Shown here one piece after another: positions 17,878-26,059 of a DNA stretch of 64,000 bases. The notes under the pieces were generated by a model that was not told the origin of the DNA, made no database searches, and saw only the letters and a list, made by a program, of their open reading frames with translations. The DNA is from Virgibacillus profundi. Lineage in GTDB: Bacteria > Bacillota > Bacilli > Bacillales > Amphibacillaceae. The DNA lies in the NCBI RefSeq assembly GCF_002287375.1, contig NZ_NPOA01000010.1, forward strand, positions 113,631 through 177,630. The letters run 5' to 3'. Position numbers and translations under genes: made by a program. Within the stretch, counting starts at the first letter, position 1, and each line of letters begins with the position of its first letter.

Positions 17878-19065
17878 TCACCCTATCTCAAAGTAATCAC
17901 AAACTACTTGTCCAACCGCTTTTGCAGCTACAAGTAAGGCATCTTCATCGATATCAAATTTTGGATGATGATTAAAATAGGCTTCCTCCATCCCTTTTGG
18001 TTTACATCCGATAAAGAAGAATGTACTTGGAACTTTTTCCGCATAGTAAGCAAAGTCCTCCGAACCGGAAAGTTTCGGAAATTCACGAACTCCTTTTATA
18101 TCGGGATCATTCATTTCCTCCAGACTACTTCGCACGACTTCAGTCATTTCCGGATCATTATATAAGGGTGGATAATCTGCAGTATAGGTAAGTTCACACT
18201 GGACGCCAAATTCGGTTTCGATGCCTGGAACAAGTCGGTGAATTTCTTTATCGATCAATTGTTGTGTTTTACTGTTCATATATCTTACATCACCCTCGAG
18301 CTCTATACGGTCTTTAATAACATTAAATGTTCCCTTCCCGTCAAAGGAACCAATTGTTACAACGCCCATTTCGAATGGATTTAATCGGCGACTGATGACT
18401 GTCTGTACAGCTGTCACAAAATGGGCCCCTGCAATAATGGAGTCATTCGCCTTATGCGGTGATGAACCGTGTCCACCAACGCCTTGAATTCCCAGTTTAA
18501 AATAAGTTCTCCCAGCCATCGTGTATCCACTCCGGTAACCCACAACACCAGCCGGGTCAGTTGGGAATAAGTGTACCCCAAAAATATTATCAACATCATC
18601 AAGTACGCCCGATTCAACGATACTTTTTGCACCACCTGGTGGCGTTTCCTCTGCATGCTGATGAATGATTTTGATTGTGCCTGGAATCAATTCCTTTAAT
18701 TGAATGAGACAATCCGCCAAAACCAACAAATATGCTGTATGACCATCGTGTCCGCAAGCATGCATAACTCCTTCTTTTTTTGATTTAAACGGAACATCTG
18801 TCTCTTCATGGATTGGCAATGCGTCAAAATCAGCCCGGAGTCCAATTGTCTTGCCAGACTTTCCACCTTTAATTGTGACAATAATGCCATATCCATTTCC
18901 GACGTTTGTTTGGACTTGTACATCTTTATCCTTGTAGAAATCGGCAATATACTTTGCTGTTTTTTCCTCTTTAAAAGAAAGCTCGGGATGTTCGTGTAAA
19001 TAACGGCGAATTTCAATGATTTCACTTTTTCGTGATTCAAGCATTTTCATTAATTGATCTTTCAT
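17878..19065 (-). CDS. M20-family amidohydrolase
   Basis: A 395-residue peptidase M20D / N-acyl-amino-acid amidohydrolase (hippurate-hydrolase type). Metal-site motifs are visible: RADFDALPIHEET, HACGHDGHTAYLL, HQHAEETPPGGAKSIVESG and a final NHHPKFDID. The dimerisation/lid domain is about 180-295. An in-frame ATG 16 codons further upstream exists, but AGGAGCT lies correctly before the ATG at 19065, so the shorter start is chosen. Substrates of such enzymes are N-acyl or aryl-acyl amino acids; a specific one cannot be assigned. Confidence 0.88.
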   Translation of the reverse strand: MKDQLMKMLESRKSEIIEIRRYLHEHPELSFKEEKTAKYIADFYKDKDVQVQTNVGNGYGIIVTIKGGKSGKTIGLRADFDALPIHEETDVPFKSKKEGVMHACGHDGHTAYLLVLADCLIQLKELIPGTIKIIHQHAEETPPGGAKSIVESGVLDDVDNIFGVHLFPTDPAGVVGYRSGYTMAGRTYFKLGIQGVGGHGSSPHKANDSIIAGAHFVTAVQTVISRRLNPFEMGVVTIGSFDGKGTFNVIKDRIELEGDVRYMNSKTQQLIDKEIHRLVPGIETEFGVQCELTYTADYPPLYNDPEMTEVVRSSLEEMNDPDIKGVREFPKLSGSEDFAYYAEKVPSTFFFIGCKPKGMEEAYFNHHPKFDIDEDALLVAAKAVGQVVCDYFEIG

Positions 19066-19176
19066 ATACCCAGCTCCTATTATTGATCTATTAACTTTAA
19101 TGTTATCAGACAAAAAACCTTCATTTAGGCTAAAAACGATTTACTCTACCATGATACGAATATTTTTTCAGGTACT

Positions 19177-20115
19177 TTAAAACCTCTCAATCAATGCATT
19201 TCTCTCTATTTCCAGTGCTGCTAAATCGGCTTCTTTTTTTCCTGTTTCCACATTTAAATTACTCGTTATCCGACCGATGTTGGATTGTTGACTTCTGGCT
19301 TGTTCCAATGAATCCTGAATCCTTCCTTGAACCATCCAGTCGGACAATATGCCATCAAAGAAAAAGTCGGCAAATTTCAGTAATCCGGAAATATCTACAT
19401 GCAATTGAGCAGTCTCATTAACATCTAGCAATTCTTTCTGGAAGCTTCGCATTTTAGTCTGGGCCTGATGGATATATGCTGTAGCTTCATCAATATGACT
19501 GTGTTTGATTGCACCTGAGATCATCCCACCACCAAACATATCGAAGGTTCCCCATCCTGAAGCACTTTCAAGTGAAGTTACAGCATTGGCAAGCGCATAT
19601 TTGACAGTTTCCCCTGCATTTATAGCTTCATTCAGTTCTGTAATATATGCCTGTATGTCCCCTTCTTTTTCACTTAAATCGTATAATTCACGGGCAGATG
19701 CAGAATTGCTTGCATGAATCATTTCTTCTTTTACGGCTAATATATTTTGATATTCACTTTCAATAGTCACCACATCTTGTAATTTGTTTTCCAGTTCCAT
19801 TATAGATTCATTGATTTCCTTTTTTGTTTTACCGGCTTCTTTCAGTTGCAGTTGAACACCCACTACTTCCTGCTTTTCCTTTCGCAACTTTTCTTCTTTT
19901 TCTCCAAAAAATGTTTGAAATAAGCTGGTTAACCCAATGCCTTCCAGCTTCTTAACATCCTTCATTTCTTCAGTAAGCTGGCCCTCGAGTTCAGTAATCG
20001 TATCCTCTATTCCTGATAATTCAACTCTGTAATCTGTCAATTGTGTCTCCCATTTTTTCTTCTTGCTCATTTTCCCCTTTATTTGAACAAGTTGACCATT
20101 CAGATCTTTATACAT
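19177..20115 (-). CDS. Coiled-coil protein of unknown function
   Basis: A 312-residue soluble protein, starting MYKDLNGQLVQIKGK. Heptad-like helices cover about 1-150 (rich in Lys and Glu). A glycine/aromatic segment, ASGWGTFDMFGGGMISG, lies near residue 195, and a second helical part with DISGLLKFADFFFDGILSDW follows. The combination is reminiscent of an uncharacterised conserved Bacillales family, but I cannot name it. The start at 20115 is preferred over one 14 codons upstream because AAGGGGGAAAT precedes it. No membrane segments. Confidence 0.65.
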   Translation of the reverse strand: MYKDLNGQLVQIKGKMSKKKKWETQLTDYRVELSGIEDTITELEGQLTEEMKDVKKLEGIGLTSLFQTFFGEKEEKLRKEKQEVVGVQLQLKEAGKTKKEINESIMELENKLQDVVTIESEYQNILAVKEEMIHASNSASARELYDLSEKEGDIQAYITELNEAINAGETVKYALANAVTSLESASGWGTFDMFGGGMISGAIKHSHIDEATAYIHQAQTKMRSFQKELLDVNETAQLHVDISGLLKFADFFFDGILSDWMVQGRIQDSLEQARSQQSNIGRITSNLNVETGKKEADLAALEIERNALIERF

Positions 20116-20245
20116 ATGTATTTCCCCCTTGTTAATTAATACTGCTTCTATATACATTTACGATTAAGAGATTAAGAAAGTTTCATTTCCATGTTAATAT
20201 TAGCCAGCCCTGACTTTTCTTTTCTACAAGGCACATTTCGTAAAC

Positions 20246-20761
20246 TTTGGGACTGCACTTCGTTCGCCCCACAAAATACTGTTATTATTTAACCTTCTTA
20301 GTTTCTATAAAAGACTTAAGCGCTAGGTCGTTTTCCGCTGCGGACCGTTGCTTTCCGCGGGCACGGCTTCAGCCTCCTCGAGAAACCCACTCTGCGGAGT
20401 CTTCAGACACGTGCTATTCCCGCAGGAGTCAACGGTCCGCAGCTCCAAACAACTGCCACAAATGTACAATCATTTGTTGAATTAAACAAGAATTTTTCAA
20501 AAAGTTAAAACACAATTTTAGCGGAGGAAACACATTGAAGACTCCTGCGGGAGGAAAGGCATAGGTGAGACCCCACAGTGCGAAGCACGAGGAGGCTCAC
20601 CAGCCGCCCGCGGAAAGCGAAATGTGTTTCTGGAGCGCTGAATTAGCACTCACCTTCTAGAAGGTGGGAGGAAATCACACTAAAGTTACGTCGCATTTCC
20701 CATCAACTACGGGGCAGATAACAACAAGTTTTTTGGTGGGGCGAGTAATCGCAGTTCCAAA
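20246..20761. repeat. Long palindromic interspersed element R1
   Basis: About 516 bp with inverted ends: TTTGGGACTGC...CGCCCCAC on the left and GTGGGGCGAG...GCAGTTCCAAA on the right. The interior is two GC-rich half-elements in inverted orientation. The left contains CTTTCCGCGGGCACGGCTTC, AGCCTCCTCGAGAAA and CCCGCAGGAGTC. The right contains GAAGACTCCTGCGGGAGGAA, GAGGAGGCTCACCAG and CCCGCGGAAAG. Transcription would give a very large hairpin. No transposase is encoded. It belongs to the same family as R2 and R3 and fills the gap between the coiled-coil gene and hpaF. Confidence 0.85.
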
Positions 20762-20841
20762 TCACTCCGGTGGGATGAACATCCAGTCCCAACTATGCGA
20801 AAAAACAGCCTGCTACACAACCTCTCTCTGCTATTCGATAG

Positions 20842-20874
20842 CAAAAAAATGGCGATACCTTTATAAAGTATCGC
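20842..20874 (-). terminator. Terminator of the hpa operon
   Basis: GCGATAC and GTATCGC (20852-20874) form a stem, followed on the minus strand by CCATTTTTTTGC. It lies 45 nt beyond the hpaF stop. Confidence 0.85.
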
Positions 20875-20918
20875 ATGCTTAGTTGAATATATTTATAATT
20901 CAGCAACACTTGAGGTTT

Positions 20919-21302
20919 TCAACTCTCAAACCTTGTATGAATATTATTTTTCTTATAAGTAGGATTGCTAAATTCATAGACTTCCATGGAAAGTGCTAAA
21001 TAGCGTTTTACAAACAAGTCTGCAAAATGATTTTCCATCCTTTTAAACAGATCATCAGAAAGATTCTTTTTATCTTTTTCCGAACGTCCTTTTCCAAGCT
21101 TCAGGGTCGCATGGACAAACGCATCATCTGCTGAACCATCTGCTATGAGATAATCAGTCAGCTCAATAGCTCTAATCCGTAAGCCTGCAACTGGAATTAT
21201 ATGATTATGGGAACGAAACACTTCGTTTACTGTTTGAAGTAATTGTGGAATATCTGCTTCCGTCTTAAGATTATTCGTATATTCAATGTAAAAATGCGGC
21301 AT
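20919..21302 (-). CDS. hpaF: 5-carboxymethyl-2-hydroxymuconate delta-isomerase
   Basis: A 127-residue tautomerase-superfamily enzyme of homoprotocatechuate degradation, which moves the double bond of the ring-cleavage acid before decarboxylation. Its N-terminus MPHFYIEYT exposes the catalytic Pro after Met removal, and length and composition match CHMI. It is the last gene of the hpa cluster, 15 nt after hpaG2, with an AAGGTGGGGGAG ribosome site, and is followed by a terminator. Confidence 0.9.
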   Translation of the reverse strand: MPHFYIEYTNNLKTEADIPQLLQTVNEVFRSHNHIIPVAGLRIRAIELTDYLIADGSADDAFVHATLKLGKGRSEKDKKNLSDDLFKRMENHFADLFVKRYLALSMEVYEFSNPTYKKNNIHTRFES

Positions 21303-21317
21303 ATATTCTCCCCCACC

Positions 21318-22079
21318 TTATTTGGTCTTAGTCAATGTATCCTCACCTATAATGGTATTAACAAGCCTGCCAATTCCTTCAATTTCAGTTACAACTTCAT
21401 CTCCAACCTTTGTATCAACAGACCCTTTGGGAGTACCGGTAAGAATAATATCTCCTGCACTTAATGTCATGAAGCTAGTTAAGTATTCTATTAATTCTGG
21501 TACACCTAAAATCATGTCAGCAGTAGTACCCTCCTGTGTTACTGCACCATTAACATACGTCCGCAATGTCAGATTCATCGGATCACTTATGTCCTGAGCA
21601 TCTACCAGCCAGGGTCCTAGTGGTGTACAGGCATCACGGTTCTTCGCCCGGAGATTGGGGCGATAATAATTTTCCAGGTAGTCACGCATCACATAATCAT
21701 TCGCAACCGTATAACCAGCTACATAGTCATACGCTTCTTCCTTCCTCACATTCCTTGCAGTATCACCGATTACCACTGCTAATTCACACTCATAATGCAT
21801 AAAAGAAACATCACTGGGGCGATATGTCTTACTAAGGTGACCAGTAAATGTATTTGGCCCTTTTAAAAAAACTAAAGGTTCTTTTGGCACATTAAAATCT
21901 AACTCTTTTGCATGGTCGACATAATTTAGACCCAACGTAAAAACGGTACGGGGTCCTACTGGTGGGAGCCATATTACTTCATTCTCCTTTACAATTTGAC
22001 CATCATTCAATTGCATATTGCCTTTCTTTTCAATAGCATGATGGATGGAGCCATTATAAACAACTCTGGCATGTTTCAT
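21318..22079 (-). CDS. hpaG2: FAH-family decarboxylase/isomerase, HpaG2-type half
   Basis: A 253-residue fumarylacetoacetate-hydrolase-fold enzyme. The metal-binding pattern is visible in YECELAVVIGD, with YTVANDYVMRD downstream, and CTPLGPWLVD, LTGTPKGS and IEGIGRLVNTI complete the fold. In enteric bacteria HpaG is one two-domain protein (OPET decarboxylase plus HHDD isomerase); here the halves are separate adjacent genes. The ATG at 22079 has CTGGGAGGG upstream; it starts 1 nt after the hpaG1 stop, so the two should be made together. Confidence 0.88.
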   Translation of the reverse strand: MKHARVVYNGSIHHAIEKKGNMQLNDGQIVKENEVIWLPPVGPRTVFTLGLNYVDHAKELDFNVPKEPLVFLKGPNTFTGHLSKTYRPSDVSFMHYECELAVVIGDTARNVRKEEAYDYVAGYTVANDYVMRDYLENYYRPNLRAKNRDACTPLGPWLVDAQDISDPMNLTLRTYVNGAVTQEGTTADMILGVPELIEYLTSFMTLSAGDIILTGTPKGSVDTKVGDEVVTEIEGIGRLVNTIIGEDTLTKTK

Positions 22080-22080
22080 T

Positions 22081-22866
22081 CTACAGCCCTCCCAGCAAAT
22101 TCTTCTCGCTTTTGATCGTATTTTGTAATTTCCCAACACCTTCTATCTCAATTTGAACATGATCATTAACACTCGCCAGTGGTGCATTCTCCGGAATACC
22201 GACAAGTAGCGTGTCTCCCTCGTAAAGTGTCATAAATGCAGTGACATCTGCTAGTAGTTTACCAATTGGCCGTATGAGATTACTTGTGTTATTTTCCTGT
22301 TTTAGTTGACCATTAATATATACATAGATATTCAGCTCATCCGGGTTTTTCACAGCTTCACGTTCAATTATCCATGGACCCGCCGGGCAAAAACCATCAC
22401 GAGCTTTTTCCTTCACTGCCGGGCGATAGACACTCTCATGTGGAATACTCACATCATTAACAACCGTGTATCCAAATACATAGTCAAATGCCTCATCTTC
22501 GGCAATCTTTGTAGCCTGTGTACCAATTACTACCCCTAAAGCTGCACCCATTTCCAGTTCAGAGATATCCTCCGGCAGTGGAATCACTGCATCAGAACTA
22601 ATTAAAGTATTAGCTGGCTTAATATATAAAATTGGCGCTTTTGGGGGTTCTTTGTATGGCTCCTTGTGCATCGAAGTTTTCAAAGTTTCATATGCACCTT
22701 TGTAGTTTAATATGGTTCCATAAACGGTTCCTGATAATGGAATATCAAAAGGAAGCTTATCCACAGTTATTTGATCACCATTGATACCCACTATACCTTC
22801 CTTAAAATCCACAGTACCGCGCATAAATTGCTGCATTCCCTTTAATTTTAGCTTCACACTAATCAT
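22081..22866 (-). CDS. hpaG1: FAH-family isomerase/decarboxylase, HpaG1-type half
   Basis: A 261-residue FAH-fold protein, paralogous to the next gene. ELEMGAALGVVIGT holds the first metal ligands (partly substituted compared with the YECELAVV of hpaG2), and DGFCPAGPWIIE, VGIPENAP and IEGVGKLQNTI follow. The weaker metal motif suggests that the two halves specialise. The ATG at 22866 has AAAGGAGTG before it; an upstream in-frame ATG would lack a ribosome site. A short repeat (S3) precedes the gene. Confidence 0.85.
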   Translation of the reverse strand: MISVKLKLKGMQQFMRGTVDFKEGIVGINGDQITVDKLPFDIPLSGTVYGTILNYKGAYETLKTSMHKEPYKEPPKAPILYIKPANTLISSDAVIPLPEDISELEMGAALGVVIGTQATKIAEDEAFDYVFGYTVVNDVSIPHESVYRPAVKEKARDGFCPAGPWIIEREAVKNPDELNIYVYINGQLKQENNTSNLIRPIGKLLADVTAFMTLYEGDTLLVGIPENAPLASVNDHVQIEIEGVGKLQNTIKSEKNLLGGL

Positions 22867-22883
22867 CAGGACACTCCTTTCAT

Positions 22884-22970
22884 TTTTTAGAAAACTTGGC
22901 ATACGCTTTAGGTTAGGCGTATGCTCATAGCTTGCACTTATGCAGTAAGAAAGTAGTTATACTTTCTTAA
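22884..22970 (-). repeat. Short interspersed hairpin repeat, copy S3
   Basis: On the minus strand it runs AAAGTATAACTACTTTCTTAC, TGCATAAGTGCAAGC, a palindromic GCATACGCCTAACC...GCGTATGCC segment and CCAAGTTTTCTAAAAAAT. The edges match S1/S2, but the hairpin sequence differs while keeping its complementarity. It lies between hpaC and hpaG1, next to the hpaG1 ribosome site. Confidence 0.65.
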
Positions 22971-22987
22971 CTGCCAAAATGGGCTAT

Positions 22988-23022
22988 AAAAGAAAAACAG
23001 ACCAGTACTTTACTGGCCCATA
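22988..23022 (-). terminator. Internal hpa terminator after hpaC
   Basis: CCAGTA and TACTGG (23002-23016) within GGGCCAGTAAAGTACTGGTC are followed on the minus strand by TGTTTTTCTTTT. It may lower expression of hpaG1-G2-F relative to the upstream genes. Confidence 0.75.
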
Positions 23023-23042
23023 AAGCTTATTTTAATGCTTAT

Positions 23043-23531
23043 TTATAAAGCATTATTCAAATACATTCCGGTAGCTTGATAGCTGCCATATTTTCCGCCA
23101 TAAAATGTTAATGGATCGCCATCCTTCATATCAAGCTCCAGCACTTTCCCTATAATTAAGGTGTGGTCACCAACAACATAGGTTCGATCCACATCACAGA
23201 CAATGGAAGCTAAGGCATTTTTTATGACAGGAATTTCATTTTTAAAATCAAAATTTATTTCTTTTTTTGCTATCTTCTGTCCCGCAAAATGCATCGAAAT
23301 AGCTTGCTGTTGATCAGAAAGAACATTGACAGCAAACTTTCCAGACTTTTTAATTTTCTTCAGCATATTTGCATTATTATCAATTGAAACAGTAATTAAC
23401 TTGGGATCCATTGATACAGACATGAAGGCATTAGCAGTCATTCCACGGACTTCGGTTCCAACTTTTGTTGTAATTACCGTCACACCAGTCGCAAACTTCC
23501 CCATTGCACTTCGAAAAAATCTATCATCCAA
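23043..23531 (-). CDS. hpaC: Flavin reductase of 4-hydroxyphenylacetate 3-monooxygenase
   Basis: A 162-residue HpaC/FRED-like flavin reductase supplying FADH2 to HpaB. Family blocks are GKFATGVTVIT, GMTANAFMSVSMDPKLITVSI, GKFAVNVLS and GDHTLIIGKVLE. A TTG at 23531, seven nt after AAAGGAG, is chosen; the open frame extends six codons further but would then include its own ribosome site. It follows hpaD by 33 nt and precedes a terminator. Confidence 0.9.
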   Translation of the reverse strand: MDDRFFRSAMGKFATGVTVITTKVGTEVRGMTANAFMSVSMDPKLITVSIDNNANMLKKIKKSGKFAVNVLSDQQQAISMHFAGQKIAKKEINFDFKNEIPVIKNALASIVCDVDRTYVVGDHTLIIGKVLELDMKDGDPLTFYGGKYGSYQATGMYLNNAL

Positions 23532-23564
23532 AATAATTCTCCTTTCCAATAATTTAGCTAGAAT

Positions 23565-24551
23565 CTATACAATAAAATCTGGCTTTCTTTGTTCCAGCTT
23601 TGCTTCCTGAACAACAACAGGTTTACCTGTATTGAAATCAACAAAAGGCATGGCCTCATTGAACCAGCTGTCGGGCGGCTCATGTCCCCAAAATGTCGCA
23701 CGCTGTGGGTCATCCAAATCCCAACGTATAGGTTCAAAATCAGCATCGCCTGTAAAATAATCCCCTGTATACAATTCAATACGGTTACCATCAGGGTCAC
23801 GTAAATAAAGGAAAAAGGCATTGGATAACCCATGACGGCCAGGTCCTCTTTCAATACTCTTTGCATACCCCAATGATGCAAGTACGTCACATGTATGAAT
23901 CACACTCATCGGGTCACTTAACCAAAATCCTACATGATGAAGCCTTGGGCCTTTGCCATTCATAAACGCAATATCGTGAACGGCAGGCTTGCGGTGAAGC
24001 CATGCCGCCCAAATGTCATTATTCTTTGTCATAGTATATTCCGAGCAGGCATAACCAAGTTCATTACGATAGAAATCATACGCATTTTGCACATCCGGTA
24101 CCATACAATTAAAATGATCGATCCGTTGCATTCTGGCACCCCTATATAAATCATAACGCTGCAGCAGGCGTTCGACCGTATCCATACTGCAGAAGAATTC
24201 AACAGGAATACCGGAAATATCCTGTACACGAAAAGCACGACCAAGTGCTTGCTGGCTTCCTTTTGCAAACCACTTTAGCTTCATTCCCTTTCCCTCAAAT
24301 AATGCTGCCAAGCTATCCAAATCCCGATCCTGTTCTACTTTATAGCTAATAACCTCAACACCCGGCTGTTCAGCTTTTTTAAGAACATAACTATGATGCC
24401 CCCGTTCTTCCAGCCCTCTTAAATAGATATGATTTTCATCTGATTCTGTTTCAATGAACCCTAATCCATTAACATAAAAATTCCTGGCTGTATTTAAATC
24501 GGTCACCCTGACAACTGCACGAGCTGCCCTTGTTATATTAAAATCATGCAC
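23565..24551 (-). CDS. hpaD: 3,4-dihydroxyphenylacetate 2,3-dioxygenase
   Basis: A 328-residue type I extradiol dioxygenase with two vicinal-oxygen-chelate modules (about 10-130 and 145-270). Metal ligands are in RIDHFNCMVPD, RLHHVGFWL and RIELYTGDYFTG; the catalytic His is expected in the middle of the second module. It cleaves homoprotocatechuate to 5-carboxymethyl-2-hydroxymuconate semialdehyde. The gene lies 15 nt downstream of hpaB. Confidence 0.92.
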   Translation of the reverse strand: MHDFNITRAARAVVRVTDLNTARNFYVNGLGFIETESDENHIYLRGLEERGHHSYVLKKAEQPGVEVISYKVEQDRDLDSLAALFEGKGMKLKWFAKGSQQALGRAFRVQDISGIPVEFFCSMDTVERLLQRYDLYRGARMQRIDHFNCMVPDVQNAYDFYRNELGYACSEYTMTKNNDIWAAWLHRKPAVHDIAFMNGKGPRLHHVGFWLSDPMSVIHTCDVLASLGYAKSIERGPGRHGLSNAFFLYLRDPDGNRIELYTGDYFTGDADFEPIRWDLDDPQRATFWGHEPPDSWFNEAMPFVDFNTGKPVVVQEAKLEQRKPDFIV

Positions 24552-24566
24552 CAGGATCCCCCCTCC

Positions 24567-26042
24567 CTATGCCTTCACAAGGCCTGGTTTCGCAACATTT
24601 AAACCATTAAGAAAATCGCGAACTCTCTCTTTATATGGATCCTTATCGTACTTATCAAAATAAGCCATTCCCATTTTGACCGGATCGCCAAAGAAGTAGT
24701 ATTCATAATGTGTCTGTCGGCTACCGAATGCACTCATTGTTAAATCCCATGCTAACCGGAAAATCTGAACACGTTCATACCCTTCCACATTTTTACCTTG
24801 CATTGCCCTATGCAGAATTGGACCGATTTCTTCGTGATTAAAGTCATCATAAGAAGGAATTCCCATCAATCCTGATGCACCAAGGATTCGTAAAATTTCC
24901 GCCATCCGCGGATAAACACGTGGGTACCAGTTACGGGCCGCATCAAGCGCTTCAAAGTCAGGTGTCATCATTCCCCATTTATCAACCTTCGCATTATATT
25001 CTGCACGAAACAGGTGGGATTTCATCGCTTCCAATGTCAGCATAATTTCCGTTCCCTTATCTTTGACATGCTGAAAACCATCGATGCCAATGGAGTCCAT
25101 CAGTGTAAGCACAACACCAAGCAAAAATTCTGTTTTGGCAACATCTTTTGCAATAACCTGATGGGACATATGGGCAACAGCATTCGTTTCGGCAAATGCC
25201 CGATTGCAAATAGACGAATTCCCACAAACAAATACGCGATCCCAAGGTACAAGTACATGATCAAAAGCGACAATTGTATCACCTTCTTCAAATGTTGAGC
25301 CAAGTGGATGATCATATTTATTTTTCCCATAATCAAATGATTCCCGTGATAGGAATTTGAGCCCTGGGGTATTATTTGGCAATGCAAATGCCAGTGAATA
25401 AGGATCATCCAACTCACCGGATTTTTTAACAGTTGATGGAAATACAAGAATCTCATCTGTTATGCCGCCTTGCGTTGCCAACAGTCTGATCCCGTCAACA
25501 ATAATTCCTTCATCTGTTTTCTTCACAAGATGAAGGGCAACATTTGCATCCTTTTGTTCAGCCTGGATTTTTGCACGGTTAACCTGTGGATGGATTAGTG
25601 TATGGGTTAAACTGACATCATTTTCCCGTGCATATTCAGCATATTTCTTTGCATTATCAGCAAACATCGGATCTCCTTCTGCAAAAAACGCACTGGCTTC
25701 CCCCATTGCCATCACGTCAGCATTGAGATAATCCGGGGAACGGCCCATTAATCCATTTGTAAACTCCTGCCACTCCATCATGGCTTCACGTCTCGCAATT
25801 AAATCTTCGATGGTTTTTGGAACCATAAATGTTTTACCAACTTTGTTCCCTGTCGTCGGACTGGTATAAAGCATTTTATCCGGTTTTTCATATTGAATAT
25901 CATACAACTTCGCCATAGATCCAATGATATTTTTAAATGCTGGATGTGTTGTCACGTCTCCCACCCGTTCCCCATGAATGTAGACATTATTATTTGCCTT
26001 CTTTAAGCGGTCTATATATTGTTTGCCTGTTTTAGCTGGCAT
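24567..26042 (-). CDS. hpaB: 4-hydroxyphenylacetate 3-monooxygenase, oxygenase component
   Basis: A 491-residue flavin-dependent hydroxylase (HpaB/PvcC family) that ortho-hydroxylates 4-hydroxyphenylacetate with FADH2 from HpaC. It begins MPAKTGKQYIDRL. Conserved segments include YINGERV-like VYIHGERVGDV, HTLIHPQVNRAK, GGITDEILVFPS, HVLVPWDRVFVCG and FGSRQTHYEYYFFGDP. The acyl-CoA-dehydrogenase-like fold accounts for its length. A perfect AAAGGAGG precedes the ATG. It is 18 nt after hpaE. Confidence 0.95.
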   Translation of the reverse strand: MPAKTGKQYIDRLKKANNNVYIHGERVGDVTTHPAFKNIIGSMAKLYDIQYEKPDKMLYTSPTTGNKVGKTFMVPKTIEDLIARREAMMEWQEFTNGLMGRSPDYLNADVMAMGEASAFFAEGDPMFADNAKKYAEYARENDVSLTHTLIHPQVNRAKIQAEQKDANVALHLVKKTDEGIIVDGIRLLATQGGITDEILVFPSTVKKSGELDDPYSLAFALPNNTPGLKFLSRESFDYGKNKYDHPLGSTFEEGDTIVAFDHVLVPWDRVFVCGNSSICNRAFAETNAVAHMSHQVIAKDVAKTEFLLGVVLTLMDSIGIDGFQHVKDKGTEIMLTLEAMKSHLFRAEYNAKVDKWGMMTPDFEALDAARNWYPRVYPRMAEILRILGASGLMGIPSYDDFNHEEIGPILHRAMQGKNVEGYERVQIFRLAWDLTMSAFGSRQTHYEYYFFGDPVKMGMAYFDKYDKDPYKERVRDFLNGLNVAKPGLVKA

Positions 26043-26059
26043 TTGATAACCTCCTTTAT

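Noticed and set aside
19066-19113. Longer start of the M20 amidohydrolase
   Set aside because: The ribosome site AGGAGCT lies between it and the inner ATG, and the extra residues match nothing in the family.
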